From the NCBI RefSeq assembly GCF_036417845.1, contig NC_089980.1, positions 39,926,501 to 39,990,500 of the forward strand: a stretch of 64,000 nucleotides of DNA, given 5' to 3'. Each line of letters begins with the position of its first letter. Position 1 is the first letter of the stretch. Shown here piece by piece: positions 27,496 to 42,400 of this stretch. The DNA is from Apteryx mantelli (lineage: Eukaryota > Chordata > Aves > Apterygiformes > Apterygidae). The notes beneath the pieces were generated by a model. That model did not search any database. It was given only the letters and a program-made list of their open reading frames with translations, and had not been told where the DNA came from. Made by a program: the position numbers and the translations under genes.

Positions 27496-30400
27496 GAATG
27501 AAGCTGAAAAAGCATTAGTTGATGGTGCCTTCTCCATGTTGATGAAACAGTACGCTTCATCTGGTACATGCCTGCTGTTTGTACAGACTTTTGTATAGCT
27601 CGGTTTCTTTACCGCTCAAAGTCCTAGGAATTCTGTGCCAGCATACATCAGTAAAAAGTCTGTCTCAATGTTTTTATTTCTAATGCTTTCACCCCCAAAT
27701 AGTTTTGCCATAAAATATTGGCCTGATAGTACCATTTTCTCAAAACTTGGCAGCATATGATTATGGTGGTATCTGAGCAGTTCACAAACTTCGGTGCATT
27801 TATATTCCTAGCTCTGGGCAGAGTACGTAGGGTCTACCATTTTCATTTTGTGGGGGAAGAGTGAGGGAGTAAAGTGAGGTTCAAACTAGGACCAACTCCA
27901 AATTAATACAGGAAGCATGTAGCAGAAAAGGATTAAACACCTTTTGATTTCTAGCTGGTGCCCAGCAGGCTCATAGGCCTGAATTACTGACTTTTCTTAC
28001 CATTCTGTGGCTCTCTTAACTTATGTGGTTCTGCATTTAGCAACTTGTGATAGACTTTTGTTTGGCAGAGGGGCTGTAAGCTTTCGAGTTCATGAAATCC
28101 AGTGTTCGTTTCTAGCTTGTTTTTTCTCAACATACACAGAATCACACACAGTAACTATACTGATCACATAATGCCTCACAACTTTATGAGTTTAAAACAT
28201 GTTGAGAATAAATCTAGTAAAGTCCCATTTATTTTGGGTTATATATATATATATAGGGGGGGATGACACTGGTGGTTCACAAACTTTGTGTGTGTGTGTG
28301 AATTCAGGCAGACTTTTTTCTAGCTGAAGATATTAAGGTCTTGGTTCAGCAGAAAATAGCCAGTACAGCTGCTGGACAGTGGAAGCTCCCAGAGCCTGTT
28401 CAGTTTTGCAGCTGTGGAGGCTAAGTCCTGCTGCAGGGGGGTGGATGGGAATGAGGTCCCTATGGTGGCCGTGCCATACTTGAGAGGACATTCCACAGGC
28501 AATTCCTCACAGAGGTGGAGCTTGCAGCTTCTTTTAGCCTTATTGCTGTACATGGCCATTCACTGAGACCAAGGAGACTGCATGAATTTGGAGCAGCTCA
28601 TAGTTTGTCTGGATCTCAGTATACCCCCTTACTCCTCCTCCACCACAAAATAAGAGCTATAGACCCTACCTACTCTGCCCGGAGCTGGAGGTATAAATAC
28701 ACTGAAGTTTGTGAATTGCTCATGATACTGATGCTTGGATGCCTTTGGCTTTGTAATAGCCTCTCCTGCTCTAAGAGAGTAACTGTGTGTGTCGATACTG
28801 ATCTCTATGGATTAGGGGTACATGGCAAAATTACCCTGGGAAGGGAACCTTGACTTCATCAGGAGTCTCTTAACTCTACCGTTTTAGAGTGCTTTTGAAC
28901 GAGTAACAAGTGATTATCATTTTGATCTTACATAATACCAAAAACAATACCCTGATACTGCCAACTCTCGTGATATTAAAACACTTTGGGAGAAAGTTCT
29001 TTAAGGATTTACAAAGAGAGGTGTGCTGTTTGTACCCTTGCCAAACAGAAAATGATCTGAGGAAGTGGGAGGTGGGAGGACACACAGGATTTGCCTCTTA
29101 GCAGTTTTACTCCGTAGTGAAGGATGCTACTCAAAATGGCACTTGGAGTCCATCCTCCTCTTCACCCCTTTTGATGTGGGATTCTCGTTCACAGCATGAA
29201 CTCGTGGAAGTACTGTACTGTACTCGTGGAAGCCTTGCTCTGTGTGTGCTTTGCTGTAAAGGACTGTCAGTAACTGGAGGGAGGACAGGCAAGATGCAGG
29301 AGCAGAGCTCCTGCTGTGCTGGTCCTGGTACCCCAGGAAGAGAGGCATAGTGGGGCTGTCTGGTGCAGGTTTGGCCAGATGCCCAGCATCTGGGCAGTAC
29401 AGAGTGGGGTACAGAAGTAGTAGAATGGCCATTACTATGGTACAGTGCATAATAATAACCGTTCGGTATCGCTTAAATTTACTGTTGTGATACTAGCACA
29501 GTCTGTTTATGTTGCCCACTGCTGATTAAAAATTTTTACATGCTGAAAGGGGACCAATGCTGAAGTAAATGGTGTTCCTGGAGCATCAGCTTTCCCACTT
29601 CTGACTATATCTCTGCCTTAAAGGCCTTATTATGTGTGTAGGCAAGCTGTACATCTGATACAGTAAAACTCTTGGTGCCTTCTCAACTCTCACCAAAACA
29701 GTAGCAGCAAAGCTCAATATGAGATCAAGCTGCTTCTTGGTTTCTCTTAGCTCAGATACTGGTGGCTACTGTCGTTGTAGCTGCAGCCATCTTAATTCAG
29801 ATACTTTGACTTTTTTGTTGTAACTTAGTCCCTAATGTTAAAAGCAATTTTATATTAAAGTTGGTCAGACTGTTGAGGTGCCTAAAGCTAATGCAAATAT
29901 TGTTAGAAAGATCAGTGCCTGCGTTAAGACCAGGCTTGAAAACAAATGATTTTAACTGTAAACGTGCCTGTGGGAAAGGGAAGGATAGAAGTATGGTTAC
30001 GAAAATGTATGGTCACAAAACTTGCAGTGGTTGCTATAAATAAAACAAGAAATAGCAGTAATCCTTGTAATCCTTGCTGGCTATTTGTCTTGGCTTTGGT
30101 AGGTAGCCCTGGTTTAGTAGGTGCCAATTCGCTATCCCACAGAAAGGAGAGGCAGCTGCTGATCATTTTGGCTATGATGTTGTGAAATAGGATTTTCCTT
30201 CCTACACCACATCTATTTCTTCTGTGTTGTATATACAGCTCAGCTGTATGGCCACGTGCAAACCTGGAACTTGCAAGCACAATTCCATGGAACATAAAGC
30301 CTGTGGAGCTGTAAATATTTAAATCTATAACATGATTTTGGCAGATATAAAAATTAAATGTTGGGAATTAACAGTCTGTCCCCACCGAGTTCCCCCTTGC

Positions 30401-33400
30401 ACCTCCTTTCTCTCATTTCTGTTTTCCCTTGCTCCCATTATATTGTCACAGCCAAGCTGGCAGCTGCTGCTGGGAACCTGTGAACTCCCTCTAGGCCAGG
30501 GCCCCATCCTGTGAATAGCTCAGCCTTTGCTGAAGCTGGTGTGTGGTTAAGGATACTGCCAACTGTGTAGACTTAACGGCTCTGCAGCAACAACTGGATG
30601 TAGGCAGGTTATTTTAAAGTCTAAATGTGCCTAGATTCCACCTCTGCAATTTAAGTTTTTCAAGGCAAAAGAAAGAAGTGATGTGTGTAACCTTATGATC
30701 TGTATGTTGAGAGTTCTGTAAACAAATACTTAAGTGAAGACAGACTTTCTCTTTAAAAAGACTCTTGACTCTGGATCTTCAGACCATTTAAAAATATTAA
30801 TACCAGTGCAAAGTTTACATTCAAACACCTCATTGTTAACTGTGATTCACACTTTAAACATTTCTTATCTTTCCTAGAAAGATAGGAAAGTATGGTTATC
30901 ATCAGATGGGGAGACTCAGGATGAGAGATACTGCTCTAAATTTCCAAAAGCATCCACTAAATATACATGCCAAACTCAAGACAGTTACATTTAATTTTCA
31001 ATGTCAAAAGCCCCAAAGCATTTCTGAAAATCAGAACAGAGTTATCTTAACTAAAATGTAAGGGCTGTGTTTGAAAATGAAGATCTAAAATGCCTCAGCC
31101 AAATTAACAGTAAGTTAATGGCAGAGCTGAGTAAAGAACCCAGAGCAAAGCAAGTATGAGAGGTTCTCTAAAACTTCACTTTATGATGTTAGAAGCACAT
31201 TTTCATGAAGTCCGCTGACCTAGAGAGGCTCTTGCTAAACATTGATTGTGTAGTCAGGTAAAAATCCCTCTTTTCTGGGTTAAGAGTCAGTAGATATCCC
31301 TTAATTTGAGATAGAGTTCTCTCTGAATTTCACTCTTGTTTATAATTTCTTTGAGATATAGTGACACCTCTCAACAGTCTCCAACTATCACAGTCCAGAA
31401 AGGCAATACTGAATACAAACAATAACTATTGCTCTGCCAATGTAATGTTATTGCACATCCTCTTATTTCCTGGCTTCATTTTAAGATGATATGCACACCT
31501 GCAATCATTTAATTATCACATAATCTACAACTGTCCTGAAGGAGGCAAGAGTGATAAAATGAGACAACTGTGTATAGGTGGTACAAGCTGGCATAGTTTT
31601 TCTTATAGAGAACATATGAGACCTGTGGAAAATTTTGGAAGGTCTGCAGTCATACTTCTTGACTGAAATCGGTTTCCTTTGGAAAGGACTCTTCACATTT
31701 CAGTAAATATGAAAAGTACCAAAAATGCACTACTTTTCATTTATAGTCTTAACTCTATCCTGAGCCTCCAAACTACCTCTTAAAACAAGCTAAATCTAAT
31801 TTAGAGTACTGCCTCCATAGCGAAGACCTACTTACTCCTAGTCAAAATACTTTAAGTCCTTTTTCATTGTTTCTTGCCATGTATATTAGGGTCTGATCCA
31901 AAGCTCTGTGTCAGCAGGCACCCTATTGCTGATTGCAGTGTGCTTTGTTCCAGATCCTTTATTGAGAGCACATGGACAAAATGAACATAAAACTTACTTC
32001 AGCAATACCGACAGTTTGTTAATCCCAGGCATTCAAAATGATGAGTCAGCTGTTCCATCCTCAGACACCACTGTGAAGTACCTTAAAAACTATGAAATCA
32101 AAATGCTTTGAGACATTTTCTTTTGCCCTTTGCTGTATGTGTTTTTTCTTTAAGCCTTTGGGCTTTGTGTGTTCAAGTTTTCTCTATACCTGTAGGAGAC
32201 TAAACATTTATCTTTCATTTTAAGGTGAAAAGGATGTGATTTTTCTTCGTAAAATCATGAGACTCCAGGAACTGAAGCTTTAAAAAATAATATAAAACAC
32301 CCTGATTTCAAGTCCTGCAGTTTTATTGTGAATTATTTAAAAAAAAATAAAGTGTTACTAAAATGGGTAGTTTGGGACAAAGCTTCAGAACTTTTTTTTG
32401 ACCTTTAAATTAGCAGTTACGTTTCTAACAAAACTGTCCCTCCTCTAATTAAAAAACACAAAATGGGGGAGAGGAGGGAAACTGAACATTTTTACTGCTC
32501 TGTTCTGTGTTTTTATAAGTAGTTTATTGGTTTGGATTGGTGATTGGATGATTTGTGTTAAGAAAAATGTGTCCAAATGACACTTTCAGCAGTTCTGAAA
32601 ATGTTGTGTGCTTCGACTGGTTAGCTGCTACTGTCATCATTCCCTTTTAACATTGTTCTGTACTGCATCCATTTTGCGGCATGTGTGCAATAATTCTTTG
32701 CAATGGCCAGCGCTTGCTGGTGGCTTTGTAAAAATGCAGGTGGCATTATTATCCTCCAGAACAGAGGAACATTAATCAGCATCCTAGGTGAGCTTATTAC
32801 TTTAGATGAATAAATACAGGCTGAATCTGCCTCAAGCAGCTTGCACTTTAAATTGGATGCAGCAGTGAATGCTGAAAGATCATCTGTAGGACCTATTGCT
32901 ACTTCCTTGTTGGGCTGGATTTCCAATTGGGATGGAGAAGCTGAATGAATAGTGGATAGATGCCAGGAACGATCTGGGCTGCATCTTTACTTATCACCAG
33001 CAGACAGACCAGTGAGATGACTTACATATTCTTCACTTGAGAAAGAAAAACCCTAGGCGGTTTTCAGTTGCCTTTACATCTGCTGCAGTGAAATCACTGG
33101 ATGTTTTACCATATTCCTCACTGGAAGCTGTTAGCCCTGCACTATGCACTCCTGACAAATCAAGACTTGACATAAAATATGTGCAGAAGACTCTTAGGAA
33201 CTCCTTTAATTCCAGAAGGTCTTTCATTTATAAAATGTGCGCATGATGGCACTGGTACTTTGTCACTGTATGTCTTCTTAATAGTTGCATGATGGGATTT
33301 AATCTTGAGGAGTCAGTCTAAACTTATTCATCTATCTTAAAAAGCTGTTTCTCAACACTGGACTGAAGAACATGCCTTTGGGTTTTGTTTGTAGAAAGTA

Positions 33401-36400
33401 AAAGAGAATGGGATATGTAACTGGTCAGTCCTGCTTGTCTGGACAGGGTTTATGTAATTAGTTAATGAAAAGACATGTTTGATATGATATGGATAACTAT
33501 GTTAAACCATCTCTATTCCATAATCTGTTTTGCCTCAGAAAACAGATTTCTTGATGGTCATATCCTTCTGTAAGAATGCAGTGAAAGGACCCATCTTTTC
33601 CAAAAGCAGGTTCTGCAGAGGATCTGCAGAGGATCTGACCAGATCCTCTGGCCCAGAGTACCTTTCAGGGTTGTGTTTTGTTTTGTTTTGCTTTGTTGTT
33701 CTGATTCCCTATGAGGGAAAAGAATGAAAAATCCTGATAGGTTCATGGCTGCAGTCACCAAACCTGGGGTGAATTCCTTTCCTGGAGAAAGTGAAAATCC
33801 AGTGTGGGAAGAATGCTATTCAGAAGTTCACTGACTCTGAGAAAGAAACCAGCACAGCAACTCACAACAGTCATGTGATTTTTTCATGGATAATGAGTGA
33901 AGGGGTTTGCCAGCACCAGTTATTCTGCCACTTCTTAGGAGTTCCACATTGGACCAGCTACTGATACAGGTGTTTAAGTGAAACTGTGCTCGCTGAAATT
34001 GCTTGCAGTCAGTTGAATCCATGTTATGCTGTTGCAAATTCTAAAATAATAAGCCTTTAGAGAAAATTCAGGGACTCCTACTTTTAGAAAGCCATGAAGA
34101 AGTCAGCAAGGTCAAGTTACTGTTGTGATAGAGAGGAGAGAGGGAGTGTACTGTTAAAACTGTCTAGGCAATAGTTTAGCATCATCACAAGGCAAGATGC
34201 AAGACTTAGACAGTATTTGATTCCACATTAAGACAGAGCGCAATCTTGGTCACTTAAAGGGAAATTATATATAATAAAGAGAATATTCTGCCCTTCTTGT
34301 CTTTAATATGCAAAAATCCATCTTAATAAGCTCCATCTTCCAGCTAGTTATTTCTCTATCTATAAAAAAGCCTTTCAGACATGTAAGCAGCTGCACAGTC
34401 CTCAAATATGCCAGAAGGAAACTTCTATTAAAAAAAAATTCACAATTCACAAACCCTGGGCTTTTTCAATGTATAATTCATAGCTGCTTTGAACAGTCCT
34501 CCTCATAGGAATTTAGAGATGGATTTAGATTAGCTTACCTCATTTTTAGAATACAATGGGAGAGCATTACCCTGTATTCTTGCAGCCTTTTCTATAAATT
34601 AAAAATAGATGCTGGATCCAAATGAGCAGCTTTCTGCATTCCTTGGGAAGCCTTTGTTAACCAGCCACAACATGCTTCATTTAGAAATGCAAGCGGTTTC
34701 CCCAGAAGCCTGCAAAGAGATAGAGGGTCTGTAGCGTACCTTTTCCCAGCAGCCAGGGAATAATCACCAGATCTTGTTTTGCATGTTCAGAAGCTAGTGG
34801 CTGCAGACTTTATGCAAGTGAAAAAAACACGTAGCGATCAGTGTAATAGGGCTTTGATTGTGACTGCCGAATTGGACAAGCAGCAGTCATTTTATGGCAA
34901 TGCTGTGTCAGACCAAATTGCGACTTGCCAAATGGGCCTGCAGTAGAGGTGTCTCGTGAGTGGCAGTACCAGGATGACGGCGTGCTGGGGAAGCTCCACT
35001 CGCCTTTGCTGCAAAGGATTATGGAGTATATGCAGCCTGCGCTGAAAAAGTGCAGAGTTTTTGTAGCCAGGGAAGCAATTTGTGCTTTGTATAGGGCCGT
35101 TACAGACCACTTCCCCCTCTCTCCTCCCCCACCCACGTATCTAGGAGAATCGGAAACCAGAGTGTGATTCAGCTGGTTAAAATCTGTTTCCTGGTCTGCT
35201 TCTGGAGTAGACAGTTGCTCACGGAGGCTTTGCTTGGTGCTTATGGCAAAGCTGCAGATCAGCCTTTAATTCCAAATAAGCTGTGGGAGACAGTAGGATT
35301 TGCCCACTGGGTAACTGCAAGCTGCTTTTAAGTCCCTGGGACACGTTAGATACAACAGCAATTACGGTTCAGTCATTATGTTTAGTATTTCCCAAAATAT
35401 TGCAGGAGCCATTTCTGAAATGGAAATTTCAGGGAAGAAAACTATCAGCAATGCAATCTTGAAGGATAGCTTTGAAATGCACTCCAAAATGGTAAAATTA
35501 AAGCACAGCAATTCAAACTGAGAGAGGACCTTTAGACGGTCATTACCAAGCTCTACCATGAAATGGATTATAACTTAGACCTATAGTTGTGAGTTTGCTC
35601 CACAGAAACCAGCTCTAGTTATGTTTGCATGCCTCACTGAGACCCTTTGAGCAGCAGTAGTCTTTACCCTTCACTACATGAAGGTTGGATTCCTCTAGCA
35701 ACTCTTCCTGATGTCTATTTTTGGCTTCCCCTCTAAAAACAGATGGTTGGGAGTGAGAACCTCCTCTTATGATTGCTGTTGTAAGCTGTGAAAGCAACAG
35801 ATGGTTGCTAACACAGAGATCACAAACCTAGAGTTGTCAAGTTTCAGCTTTTCTTCCAGAGCGGTGCAAGCTTTACCCTCCCCCCAGTCTTATACCTTCA
35901 TAGGATATAAAAGAAATACACTTACCCTTTTGTTATAAGACTATGTCAGTATTAGGTGGAGATGTATAGTTAAATTTCTTTCCTAAGCTGCAAGACACAA
36001 AATCCTTAACTTCTTTGGTTTCATAAGAGTACAACAGACCAGGCCTGGATTAAAACATAAGCATGACACACCTTGCCACTAATGCTATGACATTTAAGAA
36101 TTTGGTTTCTCTTATTTGTTTAAAGAAGTTAGTCCTCATATTTGTGAGGAAAAATCAAACAAACAGATCTATATTAAAATCTTTTGATGACCTTTAACAG
36201 CAGATCCAAGAGGTGTGAATTTGCCCAAACATCTTGTCAAGGTGCCGGAAGGTATTGACTACAAAGAAGGCTTCTCTAATTATCTTTCATCTCTCCAAAT
36301 CATACAGAGAGACCCTAATATCACTCCAGAGGAGAAGGAGGCCTGTGGTCTCACTTTACTGAGAGAGGGGTATGGATCACTGTCTCCATCACTTTAACTT

Positions 36401-39400
36401 GGTCAGGGAGGAGGGTGATATGATAATACAGGGGAGCTACACAGGCTCTAATAATGTGGGATCTCAGGTATGACTGCACCCCTTATTTCAGTTTCATAAT
36501 AAATATGAACAAATACTGCTTTTTGTGGGTCAAGAAGGTTGCTCAGAGAATTATTAGACTTCAGTATGTCTTAATTTATTAAAAAAAAATCCCACTGCAC
36601 ATAAGCTATGTACATCAAAGGCTTTTGGAGTGCTTTGCAAAGACTAATGTATTATTAAGCCAGCAAACCCCTATGGGGCACCCTAACAGATGGGAAGATG
36701 CAAGTAAAGAGAGGATAATAATTTACTCAGGGCTACATAATATGTCAGTGGCAGAGCTGAGAATACAGTTTGTGTGTTTTTAACCATGCCATCCAACTCA
36801 CATCCATGGAATTGGGCAAAAATATTAATTTAAAATCAGTTATACAACTTGCTTGAAATGCAGCAGTGCATTCTACTTTCAGTCTGAGCAAACCCTTGAA
36901 ATGAAGAATAATATTCTCCTGCAGAACTGCAAGACCGTTCTTCAGTCTATGGGCAAAAAGTTCCTAGAGACCTCTTTTTCTGAGCAGCTAAAGGTCAGGA
37001 AAAGAAACAGCCAGGTTTTGGATGTGCTAAAAACAAATCCATCCAAACATCCACAGTACAGTGAAATTCAGTGATTCAGTATTCCAATACAAGACAAAAC
37101 AAAAACCCAAAGAGAGGTGGATTATTAGATACTATACCAGATGGAAAAACAGACATAAAGGAGAGATTTTAAACAGTTAAAATATAGGAAATGCTAGATT
37201 TACCTTTAGAAAAATAAAATCAGAGTGAAACAAAATTTTAAAAGTATGAATTTCCTTTCTTCCCTCTTACCAAAATAAAAAAAAACACCAGGCCTCCCCA
37301 GTCTGTAGTTGAGAAGCTGAGACGAATCACTAGTTCCTACATCTTGTCTCTTTTCCCTATTGGCAGCTGTCTTGAGTTATCACAGTGATACCAATGGACA
37401 GTCTTGTTGCAATGTAATACCTTTTACAGGGTGTCCATAGAGGATTGAAGCTCTGTATAACATTAATTCAGCCAATACAGTTGCATCCAATTTGTTGAAA
37501 GTTGTTACTACAATTTATATATTTTCATCATGTTTTCTTATCTGTATTCATCTGCTTCAGCAGATGGCAAACAATTTTGTTTTAAAGTCCCGAGTATATT
37601 GGAGAATGAGCTACCTCACTACACTGGATATTTTGAAAAGTGTACTGTACATTATTGATCCTTAATGAGTTTCTTGTCCATCATATTCATATTCTTAAAA
37701 TATTCCAGTTAAATTCTTTAAATGTTTTTAATGCCCCCAAATATACACAGTGCCTCCCCAAATTAGATTGAAAGTTTAATTGCTGTACAGTGCGCTGTGT
37801 GCACTCAAATTGGAATTTATGTTGACTGACTAGTATAATTAGATTTTGCCATTGCATTTAATTTTAGAATAAAGCACATTTATTTCACTTACACTAGATT
37901 CAGGAAATAATAAATTATAGTTGAAGCAATCAAATTTTTGCAGGCTTCTCTAATAGGCAGTCTAAATTCATATGGTATTTCTGATGCTTCTACTAAGTGC
38001 AGCAATTATTTATGCCCAACACATGAGAGAAAGTTTTCAGGTTTTGATTATTATTTCTGAGGGTTGTTGGGGAGTGGAAGGAGTGTTTAGCATAGATGGA
38101 CTACTAGATGTTGGTAATATTTAAGCCATGATCTGTCTTAGGAGGACCCAGGACCAGTCTAATCATCATAGTACTGAATGTGGTGGGAAGCTATATTAGA
38201 ATTATGGGTCTCACTAAAACAACTGGTGGGAGACCACTATTAGTATCAGTATGAACATAATTTTTGTAGCACAGACAAGGCTTAAATAAGATGCCTGACA
38301 GCATTGACTTGTTTCAACCAGCAGGATTGGTGGGTATAGCCAAATTCTCTGATAGTTTAAGCAAGCAGGAATGCAGTGAAGTTACTGTAATGAATACCAT
38401 GTACAGCTCTGGCTGTTGTACTTGAAGTGTCCAATCACACTGTAGTTGTCTTCAGTTTAACATTTTAATTACACAGCATGGACCCATAGCCAGCCCACTG
38501 CAGAAGGAACAGGGTGTAAATCAAAAGGCATATTAATAGCTGCAGGAACAGGAGAGGAGTTCAGCAATGCACACTGCTTGAAAAGCAGTGAAATTGTTCA
38601 CTTCCAGATGTCCCCTGATAAATACTTAGGTACCAAGATGTGGATAAATGTACGAAGATTAGTATCCAATAGGGCCTAAAAAGATGAACTAAATATGCAA
38701 GTTTTAAAGTAAGTCATGAAAATGTAACCTGCCTTTGAGATCTGAAAATGATTAGTATTTGCCATGCATAAAAGGTCTGTCTGCAACTTAAAATGGATTA
38801 ACTAGGATCACTGGACTAACAGTAATTTCTGGTGACAGTGAAATGCTTTCACCATTCCAGTATTTAATGCAGACAGTGCTCTAATTACTGTAACCCAGGA
38901 TGAGACTTTGTAGTGAAGGCAACTCTTTGGTGGTGGGAATAAATTACAATTGTAAACTAGGATTTCTTTCAGTTATTTTTTTAGTTACTTTTCCAGTAAT
39001 ACCCTACATATGATTTAGTAAAGCTGAATTTGAGAGTGATTGACTGATCTGCCTGCATGTTCTTGCATACTAATATGAAGATTTTATACTCCAGGGACCA
39101 GTCTAATTTGCAGTTGAGAAGCTTCTTTTAGGATTTTGGTCTCCACCCGAGAAAACAGAGTGGCTATCCTGAGCAGGCTCTAACTACATTAAGTAGTAGA
39201 AGTGAAACATAAAATACACAGTTAAGAAATTGAATGTTGAATAGTTTCAAGTTCTTGTTGTGATTTTTTTAAAAGTTTATTTTTGCCTTCTATGATAAAT
39301 ACCACTGAGGTTGCACAGCCGTGGTGACTAGCTTTTTCTTGTGAAGCAGGATAGGAGCTGACATTAATAGAGAAACAACTGGTCTCCAAAAAGGCCCGTC

Positions 39401-42400
39401 AAATATTTCATCTACTATGGCTGTGAAATTGTGTAACCATGTTTACAGCTAAGTATGGTCTACCTTATTGACAAAACCGTAGCGCATACAAGACTGGCTG
39501 AATCTGTATAGCCAGAGTTGCACATGAAAATACTGATTACAAATAAGAATATTCTGTAAATAGACACTGTAGAGTACTGGCAAATGATCACCACCTTACA
39601 TGGGCACACTCCTAGAGTGTATGTTCTCGTATGTCTTTTCTCCATTTCGTGACAGGAGAAATGCTCTTTTCCCATAGGTGTCCCCTTCCAAAAGAAAAGA
39701 TGGTCTAGCAGAAACTATTTTGTGGAAGTTCTCACATGTTTTCTGAAATTCTAGTGACACAATCTTTCAAACGTAACAATTAGTCAATGAAGGCCTTTTT
39801 GAGGGTGCAATGATACAATTAATATCTGTTAATGTGACAGTTGCCAAGGAAATGAAAATTGAATTTTCTGGCTTGTTTCAAACATGGAGTTGAATTACAC
39901 TTCTGTCTTTGCATTTAATGAACAAACCATTCCAATATTTGTGAGATTTAATTAAGATGGGGAGCTTACATGGGGAAGAGGGAGGCAGCTGCAGCCCACT
40001 GATTAACCCTGCACTGGTGTTTTCTGTGGAAAAGAGAACACAAAACCAGCATTCTTTGCTGTCTGTGCAATGCCTGGGCTCAGTCTTAGTTATTTATGTT
40101 AAAAAAAAAAAAAAAAAGTGTGAGGTAGGAACAGTAGGGCATTGGTTCAGTGCCATAGACCAAAACAGGCCTTGCAGAGAGAAGCTGGGGCTTGTTCCCT
40201 CCTGTCCTTAGCCAAAAAATGTGGCGAAAGCCGCTTTCCATCTTTCCTCCTGGAGGGACTGTTCCTATTTTACAGAAGGGACAATGCTGCTAGGTACCTC
40301 TGTTGCTAAGGTATTGCATGCCTTTTCAGTAAGACTGGTGGCTTTAATGCTACGGCTGTAAATGACAGGAATAATAACCTTTTCACACTGATTCACCTTT
40401 ATCCTTCTCCCTGCCCCACAAGAGGGCATTAATGTCTTTTGGGTGGCCTTTTCCTCTGATAAACGCTATCTTGCTCTTTAATTTTTGCTCTTTAACACAC
40501 TTGCTTTTTAATTTCTGTTCCTTCCCACTGTTAGCAGGGGTTATGCTGCTTACAGAAAGCAGAGTCTAGACAAAGGAACTCCCTTCTGATCCCTGCTGTG
40601 TCTGACCTGATCATCACCACCAAGACAGTGCGGTTTTTAAGCGACAGAAAGAAAATTCTATGGAAGGACTTAATATCACCTCAAGTCAAGTTCCAAAAGA
40701 GAACAGGCCCTTGGTAAAGTGCATTGAACAGCCATAATCTAGCCTAGCTTTGTGTAGGCTGCATCGCTCTGTGGCAGGCACATCTGTGTATTTTTCTTTG
40801 GTCAAACAAATCCTAGCCTTTGCTCTGCAAGTATATTTTAACCATAAACCTTTTCTTTTCTTTAAATGAAAACTTTTTAAAGGATAGTCTTCTGTATATC
40901 TTATTACAGAGGTAAGTTTCTACTGGTATTAACACAGCCAAAGGTGTTTTTTTTTCCATATTTATATTCACATATAATTACCTTCGTATGCAGATTTTGC
41001 ACTAACAGCCACACCAACTAACCTGGAATAGTTGTAAACAGTCAGAACGTTTGCTTCAGCAAAGTTCCTGAAATATGACTACAGTTCCTGAATATAACTG
41101 TTAAAATGAACAAAATATAAGCAACAGTTTAATATTGCAGATAACAGAATTTTTTTTTCCTCAGGAAGACTATGATCGTCTGAGACCTTTATCTTATCCT
41201 ATGACCGATGTCTTCCTTATCTGCTTCTCAGTGGTAAACCCTGCTTCATTTCAAAATGTGAAGGAAGAGTGGGTACCGGAGTTAAAGGAATATGCACCTA
41301 ATGTACCCTTTTTATTAGTAGGAACACAGGTATATCTGGTTCTGTTCTACTTTATTTAAATATTTCAGATCACTCTATGGTGCCCTTTCTTTGTGCTTGA
41401 AGTGCAAGCAGCAAGACCTGAGCAGCACCTCCTTTTGGCTTTGGAGGAGCTACTCTAGTGAAAAAACCTAGATCTGTGGTGCTCTCTAATAAGCCACCTC
41501 CATTCTGTTAAAACAAATTCATCGTTACATGAGTATGTGGGAATCTTAAACAGGGTAGCTAGATTGGCTGCATTTCTCTGTGATTTTACAAAAAGTCATG
41601 GGACTTACCAAATAAAAATGCCTGTTCATATTAATATGGTACTATTATATAAATAAAGGTTATTTATGTAATAACATGGGGAGGGGTATTAGAATTACTT
41701 TGGTCTGCAACTCTTGGTCAGATCCAGTATTCGCTGAAGCTAAGGAGCAAGGGGAAAAGTGAGATAATTTCCTCTTGCTTTTTGTGGGCTGTGAACTGGA
41801 CTTCAATTACAAGGTGACCCACATTGCTATTATGTTTGTGTTAATCTTGCTGCCACTTCTGGATATACATTCCGGTATTCTGATATAACCATATCTAATT
41901 GAAAAGCTGAATTAGGAAATAAATATTTACTCTTTCTGGATTAAAGGTAGTTAACAGCCTAAATTTCCAGGGCTTTTAGATCAATAAGGATCCATGTTCT
42001 GAACTGTAATATGACTCCATTTTTTTATACAATACTCCATTAAATAAATAATTTTGCTTTAAAAAGAGGGTATCATATAGACTGCAGACTTCTGTTTAAA
42101 ATGAATATAGCTATTCCACATGACTGCAATCTTTCTTGCTAGATTGATCTTCGTGATGACCCCAAAACTCTGGCAAGACTGAATGATATGAAAGAGAAGC
42201 CTATATCTGTGGATCAAGGACAGAAGTTAGCAAAAGAGGTAAACTGGATACTCCTAAATGAAACTGAGTAGCAAAGAAACAGAAAACCTATTTCCAGTTG
42301 ACTTTTTCCTTCTTTATTGTTTTGCCTATTTATTTACCTGTCAACATATGAAATCTTATGACTGCTTACCAGTGAACAAGATTTAATTATATTGTTGAAT

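Larger units (their letters stand above)
24619..41164 (+). other. RHOQ: RHOQ intron 2, about 16.5 kb
   Basis: The boundaries are GTGAGT at the donor and TCCTCAG at the acceptor. The first 500 bp belong to the CpG island. The rest is AT-rich with microsatellites, a few old repeat fragments, an exon-like open frame near 36.2 kb and a GC-raised patch at 34.84-35.17 kb. No second gene was recognised inside it. Confidence 0.93.

Noticed and set aside
27790..27900. Possible further MIR/L3-type fragment
   Set aside because: Only a short, loose match to the usual gray zone of the repeat (ccatttt...gaggga...aagtga); too weak to list.
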